Notes: a model not told the origin generated them from the sequence alone. Numbered from the stretch's first letter, positions 1 to 5,155 are shown. The stretch is 5,155 nt of DNA from Paracoccus sp. (in: a-proteobacteria) (GCA_031178645.1 JAPSIP010000138.1:1-5155), one strand, 5' to 3'. Program-made: numbers and translations.

Positions 1-2
1 GC

Positions 3-230
3 TTCGAACATTCCATCGTGAATATGTTCCTGTTCCCCGCGGGCCTGCTGCTGGGCGGCAACTTCACCATCATGGACTACATGATCTGGAACGAGATCCC
101 CACGGTGATCGGCAACCTGGTCGGCGGGCTGACCTTCGTGGGCGCGATGATCTATGCCACGCATCACAAGACCTCGCCCGAACTGGACCGCGACAAGGCA
201 CCTGCGCCCGTGGTCGTTCCGGCGGAATAA
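3..230 (+). CDS. Formate/nitrite transporter family protein, C-terminal part (5' end outside window)
   Basis: This is the last 75 codons of a membrane channel of the formate/nitrite transporter (FNT: FocA/NirC) family, which passes small monovalent anions across the inner membrane. The frame is open from the first bases of the window, so the gene starts upstream. The fragment opens with the motif F-E-H-S-I-V-N-M, which matches the conserved Glu/His-containing stretch before the last helix of FNT channels. It continues with a hydrophobic segment (FLFPAGLLLG), a loop with N-E-I-P, and the family signature P-T-V-I-G-N-L-V-G-G leading into the final transmembrane helix (LTFVGAMIYAT). A short charged, Pro/Ala-rich cytoplasmic tail follows, ending at TAA 228-230. 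The next gene converges from the right and stops only 6 bp away. Which anion is carried cannot be told from this end. The family call is firm; the FocA versus NirC choice is open. Confidence 0.88.
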   Translation, partial: FEHSIVNMFLFPAGLLLGGNFTIMDYMIWNEIPTVIGNLVGGLTFVGAMIYATHHKTSPELDRDKAPAPVVVPAE

Positions 231-236
231 ACGCGT

Positions 237-455
237 TCAGGGCGGCGAAAGCTGGATCCGCCACCCGCCCGAGGCATTGACCTGAACGCGATAGGTGCCG
301 GGCGTCTCGATCAGGAAATGCCCGGTTCCCGCGCCGCCGTGATGCAGGTTCTGGACCACCGCGCCGGTGGCGTAATCCAGAAGATAGGCCACAAGGATCG
401 CGTCGTCGCTGGCAAAGCCCAGCACCTGGGGCGCGGCAGGCGGCCAGATCGGCAT
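237..455 (-). CDS. Small hypothetical protein, 72 aa, possible beta-rich domain
   Basis: This short reading frame has coding-like codon use, with third positions mostly G or C. It starts at ATG 455-453 and stops at TGA 239-237. I do not recognise the family. The product begins MPIWPPAAPQVLGF and continues with alternating hydrophobic and polar residues (DAILVAYLLDY, VVQNLHH, HFLIETPGTYRVQVNASG, WRIQLSP), which suggests a small beta-sandwich like the end of a larger extracytoplasmic domain. No good ribosome binding site precedes the ATG, and an in-frame stop (470-468) lies just upstream. In a neighbouring frame, ATG 501-499 would encode MAFLGWQAAGLAGAAHADLA, which resembles a weak export signal. 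The gene could therefore really start there and be frameshifted. It lies 53 bp downstream of the pentapeptide gene, in the same direction, so co-transcription is possible. It may instead be a decayed fragment. Confidence 0.5.
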   Translation of the reverse strand: MPIWPPAAPQVLGFASDDAILVAYLLDYATGAVVQNLHHGGAGTGHFLIETPGTYRVQVNASGGWRIQLSPP

Positions 456-508
456 GGGCGGCGCCTGCTAGCCCCGCCGCCTGCCATCCAAGGAACGCCA
501 TCGACCCG

Positions 509-1132
509 TCACCAATCGACAGGGCATTCCTTGCAGTTTTCCATGTGGACGCCTTCCCAGATGGTGAAGCGGTTGGTGTTGTCGCCCAAGGTCGCGCCCG
601 CCAAATCGGCATTGTAGAATTTCGCCTCGGACAAGTTGGCGGCGACGATGGTCGTGCCGACGAAGCGACCCTTGCTGGCCCAGACGGCCTCCATCGACAC
701 GGCGGTCAGGTTCGACCCGCTGAAGTCGATGCCGGCCATGCGGGAATAGTCGAGGTCGGCCCCGGTCAGGTCGGCGTCGCGGATCGTGGCGCCCTGCAGA
801 TAGGTTTCCGACAGATCCGCGCCGCGCAGATCCGCGCCGGTCAGCGTGGCCCCCTTCAGCGATGTGCCGTGCAGGTTCGCGCGCACCAGCAGCGCGCCTG
901 TCAGGTCCGCCGCGTTCAGCGACATCCCCGACAGATCCTGATGGGACAGGTCCACGCCGGGGCAGGACGCGCCGGGCTTCAAGTCGCAGCCGTTGACGGT
1001 CTGCGGGCCTTCGGGCCGGTCGCCGGTATCGGTGATGACCGGATAGCCAGCGCCCGCCAGCGGGCCGGCCATGGCGGCATGGGCGGACGGCGCGGCCAGC
1101 AGCAGGGCCAGGACGATGGAATGGCAATACAT
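509..1132 (-). CDS. Exported pentapeptide-repeat protein, 207 aa
   Basis: The protein starts with a clear Sec signal peptide (MYCHSIVLALLLAAPSAHA, probable cleavage after residue 19). Residues about 60 to 190 consist of pentapeptide repeats of the A-(D/N)-L-x-x type, for example ADLTG, ANLHG, ADLRG, ADLSE, ADLTG, ADLDY, ANLSE and ADLAG. Such repeats fold into a right-handed quadrilateral beta-helix. The mature protein should lie in the periplasm or on the cell surface. Two cysteines (49 and 57) precede the helix and a C-x-x-C (200-203) lies in the tail ENCKECPVDW, so disulfides are likely. The start is chosen because it gives the signal peptide and has GAGGGA 4 bases upstream; the frame stays open to 1279 but that extension looks non-coding. 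It is separated from the upstream dehydrogenase remnant by a GC hairpin. Pentapeptide proteins have no common function, so its role here is unknown. Confidence 0.88.
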   Translation of the reverse strand: MYCHSIVLALLLAAPSAHAAMAGPLAGAGYPVITDTGDRPEGPQTVNGCDLKPGASCPGVDLSHQDLSGMSLNAADLTGALLVRANLHGTSLKGATLTGADLRGADLSETYLQGATIRDADLTGADLDYSRMAGIDFSGSNLTAVSMEAVWASKGRFVGTTIVAANLSEAKFYNADLAGATLGDNTNRFTIWEGVHMENCKECPVDW

Positions 1133-1136
1133 GGTT

Positions 1137-1142
1137 TCCCTC
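1137..1142 (-). promoter_or_regulatory. Ribosome binding site GAGGGA of the pentapeptide-repeat gene
   Basis: On the minus strand GAGGGA lies 4 bases before ATG 1132-1130. It decides the start in favour of the signal-peptide-bearing ATG over in-frame starts up to 1279. Confidence 0.6.
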
Positions 1143-1152
1143 ACTAGAAATG

Positions 1153-1172
1153 GGCGGGGGTCGCCCCCCGCC
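1153..1172 (-). terminator. Strong GC hairpin between dehydrogenase remnant and pentapeptide gene
   Basis: GGCGGGGG (1153-1160) and CCCCCGCC (1165-1172) form a perfect 8-bp stem with a 4-base loop. The hairpin begins 7 bases after the stop codon of the PQQ dehydrogenase remnant. On the minus strand it is followed by CCATTTCTAG, so there is only a short, weak T tract. This position and strength suit an intrinsic terminator or a 3' mRNA-stabilising hairpin behind a highly expressed dehydrogenase gene. It sits about 10 bases before the pentapeptide gene's ribosome binding site, so it may also act as an attenuator. The weak T tract keeps the terminator call moderate. Confidence 0.5.
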
Positions 1173-1179
1173 GGCGTGG

Positions 1180-1395
1180 TCACTGAGCCGAGGCCAGCAG
1201 TTCGTTCGGAATCTCGAACACCCAGAACGACCCGCCCTGGCTGACCTGCGTGGTCAGTTGCGCCATGTCCCCGCCCCACATCGGCACCGCGCCGCCATAG
1301 CCCGAGGCGATGCCCAGGTATTGCTTGCCATCCATTCCCCAGGTGATCGGACTGGATACGATGCCCGAGCCGGGGATGGTGACAGATTTGCGCAT
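1180..1395 (-). pseudogene. Internally deleted PQQ-dependent alcohol dehydrogenase (ExaA-like) remnant, 71 codons
   Basis: The frame starts at ATG 1395-1393 behind a near-perfect Shine-Dalgarno and stops at TGA 1182-1180. From about residue 9 the product matches the extreme C-terminus of quinoprotein ethanol-type dehydrogenases: the blocks GSGIVSSPITW, DGKQYLGIASGYGG, AVPMWGGDMA and QGGSFWVFEIP are the last beta-propeller segment of ExaA/PedE-type enzymes, with less likeness to the XoxF/MxaF ending. Full-length enzymes have around 600 residues, so more than 500 are missing, including all the PQQ, Ca/Ln and catalytic sites. Residues 1-7 (MRKSVTI) look like the basic start of a Sec signal peptide. 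I infer that a full-length gene lost its middle by an in-frame deletion at about residues 7-9. No other dehydrogenase sequence is seen upstream: the metallohydrolase gene ends 40 bp away. Catalytic activity is not possible. A functional small protein is an alternative that I consider unlikely. Confidence 0.78.
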
Positions 1396-1400
1396 TCGCT

Positions 1401-1407
1401 CCTCCTT
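1401..1407 (-). promoter_or_regulatory. Canonical Shine-Dalgarno AAGGAGG of the dehydrogenase remnant
   Basis: On the minus strand AAGGAGG lies 5 bases before ATG 1395-1393. It is the best ribosome binding site in the window, as expected for a highly expressed quinoprotein dehydrogenase. It supports this ATG as the original start of the full-length gene. Confidence 0.75.
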
Positions 1408-1435
1408 GATGGCAATCTTGGTTCTCGGTCGTCTG

Positions 1436-2376
1436 TCAGGCGCTGCCGCCGATGACGGGCAGGGCGCTGATTTCGTGATGGCGCCACTGCTGGACGGTGG
1501 CGCGGCGGTATTCGGCGGGGTTGGCGGCAAGCGCCGCGAAGGCGGGCATTGGGCCTGACACCCGTCGGAACGCTTGCGGCAGGCCCAGGCTTGCGGCCGC
1601 GTCCATCCGGGCGAGGAAGGCGTCCAGACAAGCCAGCGTTTGCGCCACCGCGCGGCTGTCGCGGTGAAAGGGGCCATGGCCGGGAATGGTGCCGGTGACG
1701 GGCAGGCCTGCCAGGGTGGACAGGGATTCGCGCCAGCGGGCGATGTCGGCGTCGGGAAAGCTGGGCGCGCGGTCCAGAAACAGCAGGTCGCCCGCGATCA
1801 GCGTGCCGGTCTGCGGTCGATCAGCGCAAGATCGGCCTGCGTATGCCCGGACAGCGCCATGACCGTCAGGCCGCGCCCGCCAATGGTCAGGTCGCCCGCG
1901 ACCGGAGTGGTCGCCGGAAGGGGCGCGGTCCCCTGCATCCATGATCCGAGGATCCGGTAAAGTCCATCCGACAAAGCCTGCGCCCCGGCCCGTTGCGCGG
2001 CGATGGTGCCGGGCAGGGCGTGGATCGGGCGGTCCAAAAAGGCTTGGTTGCCGAACCAGTGGTCGGGGTGGTGATGCGTGTTCAGCAATGCAACAACCCC
2101 GCCAAGCCTTTGGTCCGCGAAGGCCCTCAGCGCCGCGCCATGACAGGCGGTGCCGCCGGTATCCACAACGATGGCGCCTTGCGGTGTTTCCAGCAGGACG
2201 ATGCTGCAGATCGCCCCGCCATTGCCGCGTGCGATGCTGTCCTGCGCCTCTTCGAACAGCCAGACGTCATCAGTCACCAGTTTCGGCTTCAGCCGGTATT
2301 CCGGCGCAGCCAGGGCGGGAACAGGCAGCAGCGCTGCAACCGCGCCCATCAGGGTCTGACGCCGGGTCAGGATCAT
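1436..2376 (-). pseudogene. SoxH-like quinoprotein relay zinc metallohydrolase, frameshifted once
   Basis: The gene encodes a metallo-beta-lactamase-fold hydrolase of the type found with PQQ dehydrogenases (quinoprotein relay system zinc metallohydrolase 1). The N-terminus carries a Tat-like export signal (RRQTLM at residues 5-10, then a hydrophobic stretch ending PALA near residue 23), so it acts in the periplasm. Zinc ligands visible are H101-x-H103-x-D105-H106 in NTHHHPDHWFGN, H178 in SGHTQADL, then in the second frame D of AGDLLFLDR and H of GTIPGHGPFH. The first frame (2376-1798) stops after ALIDRRPAR; the second continues as QTGTLIAGDLL to TGA 1438-1436. Restoring one base near 1812-1813 (minus-strand CGCAG read as CGCCAG) joins them into about 313 residues, the expected family size. 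The start ATG overlaps the SoxYZ-like stop in ATGA (2376-2373), indicating translational coupling. The substrate is not established. A real mutation and a sequencing error are both possible. Confidence 0.85.
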
Positions 2377-3126
2377 GCCGCGACCTCGCCCGAAAAGCGG
2401 AAGCCGCTGTGTCCCGCGCGGTGATGCCGACCGGGCCTTGCGCCAGGTCGCGGGGCAGCAGGAAGGTCAGGACCGGGTTCTCCTCCAGCGATTCGTGGAT
2501 TTCAAGCCGAGCGATCTCCTCGCCCTGCGCGTCGGTCAGGGTCAGGTCGGTCAGGTGATGGGCAGGGATGCCATTGGCCAGGCCGGTATCCATCGGGTGA
2601 CGGAGCCGACCCGCAGCCGCCCGGTATCCGGCCACAGCCGGGCGCGCATTTCCCCGAAACCGTCCTGCCAGTCGGGACGGGCATGGGTCGCGGCGGGTGC
2701 GGAACAGCCGCCCATGGCGTCGATGAGGGCCCCGCCCATGATCCATTCCGCCCCCGTCAGCGCATATGCCCGGATCGGGCCGGCAATCTCGTACTTCACG
2801 CCAAAACCCAGCAGAGGCAGGGTGCGGCCGGGGTGAAAGACCAGGGCCAGCGGGAAGGGGCTGTAGTCGATGGTGACGACGATGCGCTCGACCCGGCCAA
2901 GGCCGGTGGCATCCGCCAGGATCGGGACATGGTGCGCATCCTCGGCATTCGCGGGGGCCAGCAGGCGCAGGCCGGGATCGCTGCGCCAGGCATCGGGCGG
3001 GCCCCGTAGGCCCGCGCGGTGCATGTCCCACATGCCGCGGTCCAGATCGGCCGGGGTCGGGCCGCCGCCAAAGGCGGCAAGCCCCGCGCCGCACCCCGGC
3101 AGCCTGTGGGACAGGATCGCCGTCAC
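2373..3126 (-). pseudogene. Quinoprotein dehydrogenase-associated SoxYZ-like carrier, frameshifted twice
   Basis: SoxYZ-like fusions carry an intermediate on a cysteine, by analogy with sulfur-oxidising SoxYZ, and accompany PQQ dehydrogenases. The SoxY-like half is read from GTG 3126-3124: it contains RLLAPANAEDAHHVPI, a beta-rich core, and G-G-C-S-A-P with the likely carrier Cys at residue 141. The SoxZ-like half starts with RHPMDTGLANGIPAHHLTDL in another frame and continues through ESLEENPVLTFLLP and GITARDTA. The last residues (GFRFSGEVAA) lie in the third frame and end at TGA 2375-2373, inside the ATGA that starts the next gene. One missing base near 2603 and one near 2406 restore about 251 codons, near family size. 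The N-terminus (MTAILSHRLPGCGAGLAAFGGG) is not a convincing signal peptide, so the true start may be damaged too. The GTG lies 13 bp after the stop of the upstream remnant. Confidence 0.8.
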
Positions 3127-3139
3127 CGCCCCGCCCCGG

Positions 3140-3241
3140 TCAGTTCCGCACGGCGGCAGACAAGGTTTCGATGGTCGCCTTGATATGCGGCGGGTTCGAC
3201 GACAGTTGCCAGGCCGCCTCGTCGAAAGGGGTCACGGCGTG
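3140..3241 (-). pseudogene. 3' remnant of an unidentified gene, about 33 codons
   Basis: Codons from 3241 down to TGA 3142-3140 look genuinely coding: third positions are nearly all G or C, and the product (HAVTPFDEAAWQLSS followed by NPPHIKATIETLSAAVRN) reads as an amphipathic C-terminal helix of a normal protein. Upstream of about 3241 the same frame becomes antisense to the CXXCW-type gene and loses this character, so the 5' part of the gene is missing. It stops 13 bp before the GTG of the SoxYZ-like gene, so it was probably the preceding gene of that operon. I do not recognise the family from this short end. The 5' limit is approximate. Confidence 0.5.
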
Positions 3242-3245
3242 GGGG

Positions 3246-3491
3246 CGGCTGCGCAAATCGCTGGAAGGCTGCGCGGACCGGCCCATTGTCCTGTTCTGCA
3301 AGACCGACTGCTGGATGAGTTGGAATGCCGTCCAGCATGTCGCGGTCCTGGGACAGCGGGACATCGCCTGGTATCCGGGCGGCGTGGACGACTGGACCGA
3401 TGCGGGGCGCGTCTTGCAGCCAGTGGAGCCCTTGCCCATCGGCGCCAGCCTGTGCGGCATGGACGCACCCCCCCGACTCGCCTTAGACTGA
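3246..3491 (+). pseudogene. 5'-truncated PQQ-associated Cys/Trp-motif (TIGR03865-like) protein
   Basis: The frame gives RLRKSLEGCADRPIVLFC, then KTDCWMSWNAVQHVAVLG, then DIAWYPGGVDDWTDAG, ending at TGA 3489-3491. The block C-x3-C-W-M-S-W-N-A followed by W-Y-P-G-G-x-D-D-W is characteristic of the rhodanese-like PQQ-dependent catabolism-associated CXXCW-motif family. Family members have roughly twice this length, with an export signal and an N-terminal domain. None of that is present: upstream of about 3246 the sequence changes to the 3' end of a gene on the opposite strand. An ATG at 3171 is in frame, but the codons between it and 3246 do not resemble the family. The remnant lacks its own promoter and start. 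It sits 24 bp before the response regulator, which it presumably once preceded in one transcript. The role of the family in PQQ pathways is not established. Confidence 0.75.
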
Positions 3492-3515
3492 CCGAAACCG
3501 CGAAGGGCATCCGCC

Positions 3516-4184
3516 ATGACCCAGCCCCCCCGCCCCATCGCCTCGGTCCTGATCGTCGAGGATCATCCGCTGTTCTCGGACGCGCTGTCGATCACGCTTC
3601 AGATCGTCGGCGGCATCAGCAGCGTGCGCACTCCCAGTTCCATCGCGGACTGCCTGCGCCAACTGGCCGTGGGTCCGCAGCCCGACGCGGTGTTCCTGGA
3701 CCTGAACCTGCCCGATGCCGATGGGTTGGACGGGCTTTTGAAGGTGCGCAAGGCCGCGCCACAGGCGGCGCTTCTGATCGTGTCGTCGCTGACCAGCCCG
3801 GCTATCGTGAATGCCGCGATCGAATTCGGGGCATCGGGCTATGTCCCCAAGCACAGCCAGCGGCAGGTGTTCCAGGATGCCCTGGCCCGGATCGGCCGGG
3901 GCGAGATCTATCTGCCTGATGGCTTCGTGGCCTCGGATCCCGGCGCCAAGCCCATGGCCCTGACGCGGGACCGGCTTGAAAGCCTGACCGCGCAGCAGTC
4001 GAAGATCCTGTCGCTGATTTCCGAAGGCAAGCTGAACAAGCAGATCGCGCATGAGCTGGACATCGCGGAATCGACCGTCAAAGCGCATGTAACCGTGATC
4101 ATGCGCAAGCTGGGCGTGCAGAACCGCACCCAGGCCGTCCTGGCCGCGCAGGCGGCGCGGTTTGACAGCCTTGCCGCGCGGTGA
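3516..4184 (+). CDS. NarL/FixJ-family response regulator, 222 aa
   Basis: This is an intact two-component response regulator. The receiver domain spans about residues 9-125: acidic pair E15-D16 in VLIVEDHPLF, phosphoacceptor D62 in FLDLNLPDADG, switch residue S90 or S91 in LLIVSSLTSP, and conserved K112 in GYVPKHS. A LuxR-type helix-turn-helix follows at about 153-218 (SLTAQQSKILSLISEGKLNK, then QIAHELDIAESTVKAHVTVI), so it binds DNA once phosphorylated on D62. GAAGGG 3502-3507 lies 8 bases before the ATG. The gene stands 24 bp behind the CXXCW-type remnant and 80 bp ahead of the FIST-domain gene. That setting matches regulators of quinoprotein and formaldehyde oxidation such as FlhR of Paracoccus and EraR/ExaE of Pseudomonas; the match rests on context plus family, so no symbol is given. 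If the divergent promoter was deleted with the 5' end of the preceding gene, its own expression may have changed. Confidence 0.93.
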   Translation: MTQPPRPIASVLIVEDHPLFSDALSITLQIVGGISSVRTPSSIADCLRQLAVGPQPDAVFLDLNLPDADGLDGLLKVRKAAPQAALLIVSSLTSPAIVNAAIEFGASGYVPKHSQRQVFQDALARIGRGEIYLPDGFVASDPGAKPMALTRDRLESLTAQQSKILSLISEGKLNKQIAHELDIAESTVKAHVTVIMRKLGVQNRTQAVLAAQAARFDSLAAR

Positions 4185-4264
4185 CATCCTGCCCCTTGCA
4201 GGGCGCGGACGGGCGATGACAGCATGGACGGAGGGGATCCACGGCGGCGCTGACGGGAACAGGC

Positions 4265-5155
4265 ATGGACGCCGGGGCGGCCGGGCGGGTCTTGCGGCGC
4301 GGTCAGGCCCCAGCGGGCGATCCGGCAGCGATGCTGCATCTGGCGGCCGATCTGGGACCGGGGCTTGCGCTTGTGCTGGTCTTTGCTTCGCCCGCAGCGG
4401 ATTTCACGGCAACCATGGCGGCGGCTAATCGGGCCTTTGGCGACACCCCGGTCTTGGGCTGCACCACGGTGAGGGAAATCGCGGGCGGCTATGTCGAGGA
4501 TCGGATTGTCGCCGTGGGCTTTCCCGCGCGCGACTTCGCCGCCGAAACCATCGCCATCGAGGATCTGGACCGGATCGAGCCTGCCGTCATGATCGACCGG
4601 ATGATCCGCGCCCGCCAGCGGCTTGGCGCGCAGCATCCGGGTTTCGCCCACGAATTCGCCTATCTGATGGTCGATGGCAGCACCCTTCGGGAAGATGCGC
4701 TGACGGCCGTGGTGGGTCACGGGCTTGGCCCGGTGCCGCTGTTCGGCGGATCGGCGGGCGACGGGACGCGGTTCGGGCAAGGTTATGTGGCCCAAGGCGC
4801 GCGGGTGCGCACGAACGCGGCCTTCCTGACCTTCATCCGCACCCGCTGCCCGGTCAGGGTCTTCAGCTTCGACCATCTGGACGCGGGCACAGGCCCGATG
4901 GTCGTCACCGGCGCCGATCCCGCGCAGCGCCGCGTGCATGAGATCAATGCGGCCCCCGCCGCCACGGAATACGCGCGCCTGCTGGGCAAGCCTGCCGGGC
5001 AACTGGATCCCTTCACCTTCGCCGCCCATCCCCTAGTCATGCGCTTCGGCGGCCGTTATCACGTCCGGTCGATCCAGCGGGTCGAGAACGGCACGGACCT
5101 GGTGTTCTCCAGCGTCAGCACGACGCCTTCGTCGATGGCGCTGAAGAACACCAGG
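4265..5155 (+). CDS. FIST-domain sensor protein, N-terminal 297 residues (3' end outside window)
   Basis: The frame is open from ATG 4265 to the window's end; a stop at 4217-4219 bounds it upstream. The FIST_N domain starts near residue 30 (LALVLVFASPAADF) and includes the typical PVLGCTTVREIAGGYVED and, later, PLFGGSAGDGTRF. FIST_C-like sequence follows (YARLLGKP, FAAHPLVMRFGG, RYHVRSIQRVENG). No transmembrane segment or signal peptide is seen, so it is probably cytoplasmic. FIST domains are proposed small-ligand sensors; some (NosP) bind heme. Adjacent to a response regulator, this is likely the input half of a FIST-histidine kinase like FlhS or ErcS', but the kinase part would lie beyond the window and a stand-alone FIST protein is possible. 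The ribosome binding site is weak (GGGAACAGGC before the ATG). The 80-bp gap after the regulator holds only a 5-bp stem, CCTGC/GCAGG at 4188-4202. ATG 4331 is a less likely alternative start. Confidence 0.88.
   Translation, partial: MDAGAAGRVLRRGQAPAGDPAAMLHLAADLGPGLALVLVFASPAADFTATMAAANRAFGDTPVLGCTTVREIAGGYVEDRIVAVGFPARDFAAETIAIEDLDRIEPAVMIDRMIRARQRLGAQHPGFAHEFAYLMVDGSTLREDALTAVVGHGLGPVPLFGGSAGDGTRFGQGYVAQGARVRTNAAFLTFIRTRCPVRVFSFDHLDAGTGPMVVTGADPAQRRVHEINAAPAATEYARLLGKPAGQLDPFTFAAHPLVMRFGGRYHVRSIQRVENGTDLVFSSVSTTPSSMALKNTR

Noticed and set aside
810..900. DNA direct repeats within the pentapeptide gene
   Set aside because: They are explained by the repeated A-(D/N)-L-x-x codons and not by a CRISPR or other DNA-level repeat.
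545..1147. 200-codon plus-strand frame opposite the pentapeptide gene
   Set aside because: Its apparent repeats are the reverse complement of the pentapeptide repeats; the minus strand has the signal peptide and ribosome site.
1798..1825. Programmed ribosomal frameshift in the metallohydrolase
   Set aside because: There is no slippery heptamer or evident stimulatory structure, and similar losses in the adjacent gene favour mutation or error.
3171..3245. ATG 3171 as the start of the CXXCW-type protein
   Set aside because: The codons from 3171 to about 3245 are antisense to a coding-like 3' end and do not resemble the family, and no signal peptide is present.
2870..3919. 349-codon open frame on the plus strand
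   Set aside because: It crosses three better-supported genes in the wrong frame and its product is low-complexity Arg/Pro/Gly sequence.
3483..4187. 234-codon minus-strand frame opposite the response regulator
   Set aside because: The response regulator on the plus strand has full receiver and HTH motifs; the opposite frame shows no family likeness.
4188..4202. CCTGC/GCAGG hairpin as a terminator after the response regulator
   Set aside because: The stem is only 5 bp with no T tract and easily arises by chance in GC-rich DNA; it would also split the regulator from its likely partner.
3908..5029. 373-codon open frame on the minus strand
   Set aside because: It lies antisense to the FIST gene. 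Its product is rich in Arg, Gly, His and Ala with no domain; this is typical of open shadow frames in GC-rich DNA.

Overview
The window comes from a GC-rich alphaproteobacterium. Codons end almost always in G or C, and the gene set resembles the quinoprotein (PQQ) alcohol-oxidation neighbourhoods of Paracoccus-like Rhodobacterales. The genus is an inference from gene content and codon use; there is no marker gene here to prove it.

Layout. The left edge (3-230, +) holds the C-terminal end of a formate/nitrite-type transporter. Facing it on the minus strand is a long block, read right to left: a 3' remnant of an unidentified gene (3241-3140), a SoxYZ-like carrier gene (3126-2373), a SoxH-like zinc metallohydrolase gene (2376-1436), a 71-codon remnant of an ExaA-like PQQ alcohol dehydrogenase (1395-1180), a strong GC hairpin, an exported pentapeptide-repeat protein (1132-509) and a small unknown ORF (455-237). 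On the plus strand come a 3' remnant of a PQQ-associated Cys/Trp-motif (TIGR03865-like) protein (3246-3491), an intact NarL/FixJ response regulator (3516-4184) and a FIST-domain sensor protein that runs off the right edge (4265-5155).

How they fit together. The SoxYZ-like carrier, the metallohydrolase, the CXXCW-type protein and the PQQ dehydrogenase are known companions in periplasmic alcohol/C1 oxidation systems. The response regulator plus FIST protein looks like the two-component system (FlhSR / ErcS'-EraR type) that commonly controls such pathways.

The main observation is that the structural part of the pathway is damaged while the regulatory part is intact. The dehydrogenase looks like an in-frame internal deletion: a good Shine-Dalgarno and a plausible signal-peptide start are fused directly to the last ~60 residues. 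Two divergent genes have both lost their 5' halves at one junction near 3241-3246, as one deletion across a divergent promoter region would do. The SoxYZ-like gene carries two apparent single-base deletions and the metallohydrolase one. This is either a quinoprotein locus in recent decay or a set of sequencing/assembly errors. The frameshifts alone could be errors; the two junctions are harder to explain that way. I see no CRISPR array, tRNA, rRNA or insertion sequence.
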